Below are positions 5,369 to 6,328 of a DNA stretch of 6,328 nucleotides, piece after piece. The notes beneath the pieces were generated by a model. It did no database searches and was not told the DNA's origin. It worked only from the letters and a program-made list of their open reading frames with translations. Position 1 is the stretch's first letter. Each line of letters begins with the position of its first letter. The position numbers and the translations under genes are program-made. This DNA is from Clostridia bacterium (lineage in GTDB: Bacteria > Bacillota > Clostridia > Oscillospirales > CAG-272): assembly GCA_017411935.1 (NCBI GenBank), contig JAFQPC010000088.1:1-6328 (forward strand). The letters run 5' to 3'.

Positions 5369-6193
5369 ATGGCAATTTTGATCGTTTTGGCAAGTGTCTT
5401 GGCTGCGCTTCTTCTTTTGTTTTTTCTATATCTTTTGTTTTTTGTTCGTCCCCGTGCCAAGCAACCGACCGACACGCGATTGCTTTGTGATTACGCGCAT
5501 CGCGGTCTGCATGGCGGTGGGGTTCCCGAAAATTCTCTTGCGGCATTTGAAAAAGCCTGTGCCGCGGGCTTTGGCATTGAGCTTGACGTTCAGCTCTCGC
5601 GCGATGGCGAGGTGATGGTGTTTCACGACTACACGCTCGTCCGTATGACGGGGGTGGAGAAGAAGCTCTGTGAGCTGACGGCAGAGGAGCTCGGTGCGCT
5701 TCACTTGGCGGAAACCGACGAGAAGATTCCGACACTTCGCGAGGTGCTGTCTCTTGTCGACGGTCGCGTTCCGCTTCTGGTAGAGCTTAAGGGAGAGAAT
5801 GGAAATACCGCACTTTGTCCGAAGGTAGCGGAGCTTCTTCGCGAATACCGCGGACCGTATTGCATTGAATCTTTTAATCCGCTCCTGCTTCGCGCGATGC
5901 GTCGCGAAATGCCCGACGTTTTTTACGGATTGCTTTACACAAATCTTTGGCGAGAAAAGAAAGGAAACAAGAAACGCTCGGCTCTTGACGTATTGCTATC
6001 GGCGATGGTATTCAATTTCCTTGCAAAGCCAAATTTTATTGCGTATAAGGAGAGCTACCGAGAGGAGCTTTGCGTGCGTCTTGCCACGAAATTTTACCGT
6101 GCGCCCCGATTTGTATGGACGGTGCGCTCGAAAGAAAATATGGAACTCGCCCATCGCCGTTCGGAACACCCCATTTTTGAAAAAATTGAATAA
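5369..6193 (+). CDS. Membrane-anchored glycerophosphodiester phosphodiesterase-family protein (GDPD)
   Basis: The family hydrolyses glycerophosphodiesters to glycerol phosphate and an alcohol, using a TIM barrel with a divalent metal. This 274-residue protein begins with one hydrophobic segment (residues 2-26), followed directly by the basic VRPRAKQ. The GDPD signature is present: AHRGLHGG (43-50) with H44 and R45, PEN (53-55), the metal ligands E71 and D73 in IELDVQ, and the second catalytic histidine H86 in VFHD. VELKGE (138-143), ESFNP (167-171) and VWTVRSKENME (249-259) are the later barrel strands. The uncharged N-terminus before the helix and basic residues after it suggest the catalytic domain faces the cytoplasm. 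It may therefore act on material imported by the co-transcribed MFS carrier (inference). All key residues are intact, so activity is likely, but the natural diester is unknown. Its ribosome binding site lies in the preceding gene. Confidence 0.9.
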   Translation: MAILIVLASVLAALLLLFFLYLLFFVRPRAKQPTDTRLLCDYAHRGLHGGGVPENSLAAFEKACAAGFGIELDVQLSRDGEVMVFHDYTLVRMTGVEKKLCELTAEELGALHLAETDEKIPTLREVLSLVDGRVPLLVELKGENGNTALCPKVAELLREYRGPYCIESFNPLLLRAMRREMPDVFYGLLYTNLWREKKGNKKRSALDVLLSAMVFNFLAKPNFIAYKESYREELCVRLATKFYRAPRFVWTVRSKENMELAHRRSEHPIFEKIE

Positions 6194-6194
6194 G

Positions 6195-6232
6195 ATTTGA
6201 CCTCTTGTCTTTGGCAAGAGGTCAAATTTTTT
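6195..6232 (+). terminator. Intrinsic terminator of the MFS/GDPD operon
   Basis: A perfect 13-bp stem (6195-6207 with 6215-6227), ATTTGACCTCTTG against its complement, closes a seven-base loop. It is followed by a T-run to 6232. It begins two bases after the GDPD stop codon. Confidence 0.92.
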
Positions 6233-6328
6233 GTCGAAAAGACAATCTTTGTGCAAAACGTGGAAAATGAACTTTTTTCAAAAAAGACTTGACAAGATTT
6301 TTTTGTAAGTTTTCCATACCCCAAAATA

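Noticed and set aside
3939..5735. A very long open frame (598 codons) on the minus strand, antisense to the MFS gene and the start of the GDPD gene.
   Set aside because: Its product is dominated by Arg, His, Asp and Lys with no recognisable domain. The plus-strand genes in the same place have clear motifs, ribosome binding sites, a promoter and a terminator. It is a by-product of codon bias on the coding strand.
6272..6286. CTTTTTT-C-AAAAAAG palindrome after the last terminator.
   Set aside because: It leaves a one-base loop and only A-T pairs apart from the ends, so it cannot form a useful hairpin. It is expected by chance in AT-rich intergenic DNA.
6289..6328. TTGACA at 6289-6294, possibly a promoter for a gene beyond the window.
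   Set aside because: No convincing -10 lies at the right distance: TTCCAT at 17 bases and CATACC at 20 bases are both poor. Worth noting only if the next gene begins just past the edge.
1..6328. CRISPR arrays, tRNA or rRNA genes, insertion sequences and riboswitches.
   Set aside because: No regularly spaced repeats, cloverleaf sequences, transposase motifs or long structured leaders were seen; the leaders before genes are about 35-40 bases.

Overview
The window looks like a piece of a chromosome from an anaerobic, low-to-mid GC Gram-positive of the class Clostridia, probably an uncultured gut lineage. The evidence is strong purine-rich ribosome binding sites (GGAGG, AAAGGA, AAGGGG), textbook TTGACA/TATAAT promoters in AT-rich gaps, hairpin-plus-T-tract terminators, and protein families common in Clostridia. 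These are a signal-less Cu/Zn superoxide dismutase-like protein, an AraM-type glycerol-1-phosphate dehydrogenase, an SLC45-like MFS carrier and a membrane-anchored GDPD. The genus cannot be told from the sequence.

Layout: (1) 29-538, a complete cytosolic SodC-like gene. (2) 658-2726, a two-gene operon behind a strong extended -10 promoter, encoding an AraM-like glycerol-1-phosphate dehydrogenase and an SGNH/GDSL hydrolase. It ends in a perfect 17-bp bidirectional hairpin whose arms contain the stop codons of two convergent genes. (3) 2757-3850, an AT-rich cassette with a small minus-strand XRE-type regulator and a divergent plus-strand four-helix membrane protein of unknown function. They share an intergenic region with a consensus promoter and two perfect copies (plus one degenerate copy) of the dyad AATTC-N7-GAATT. 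(4) 3981-6193, a second two-gene operon with an MFS transporter and a glycerophosphodiester phosphodiesterase-family protein. It has its own promoter and a strong terminator at 6195-6232.

How the genes may work together: three of the six genes belong to families that act on glycerol phosphates or esters (G1P dehydrogenase, SGNH esterase, GDPD), and a carrier sits beside the GDPD. A loose link to glycerolipid or polymer turnover is possible but is inference, because promoters and terminators separate the units. The least explained part is the regulator/membrane-protein cassette. It is insulated by terminators on both sides, differs in base composition, carries its own operator array, and its membrane protein matches no family I recognise.
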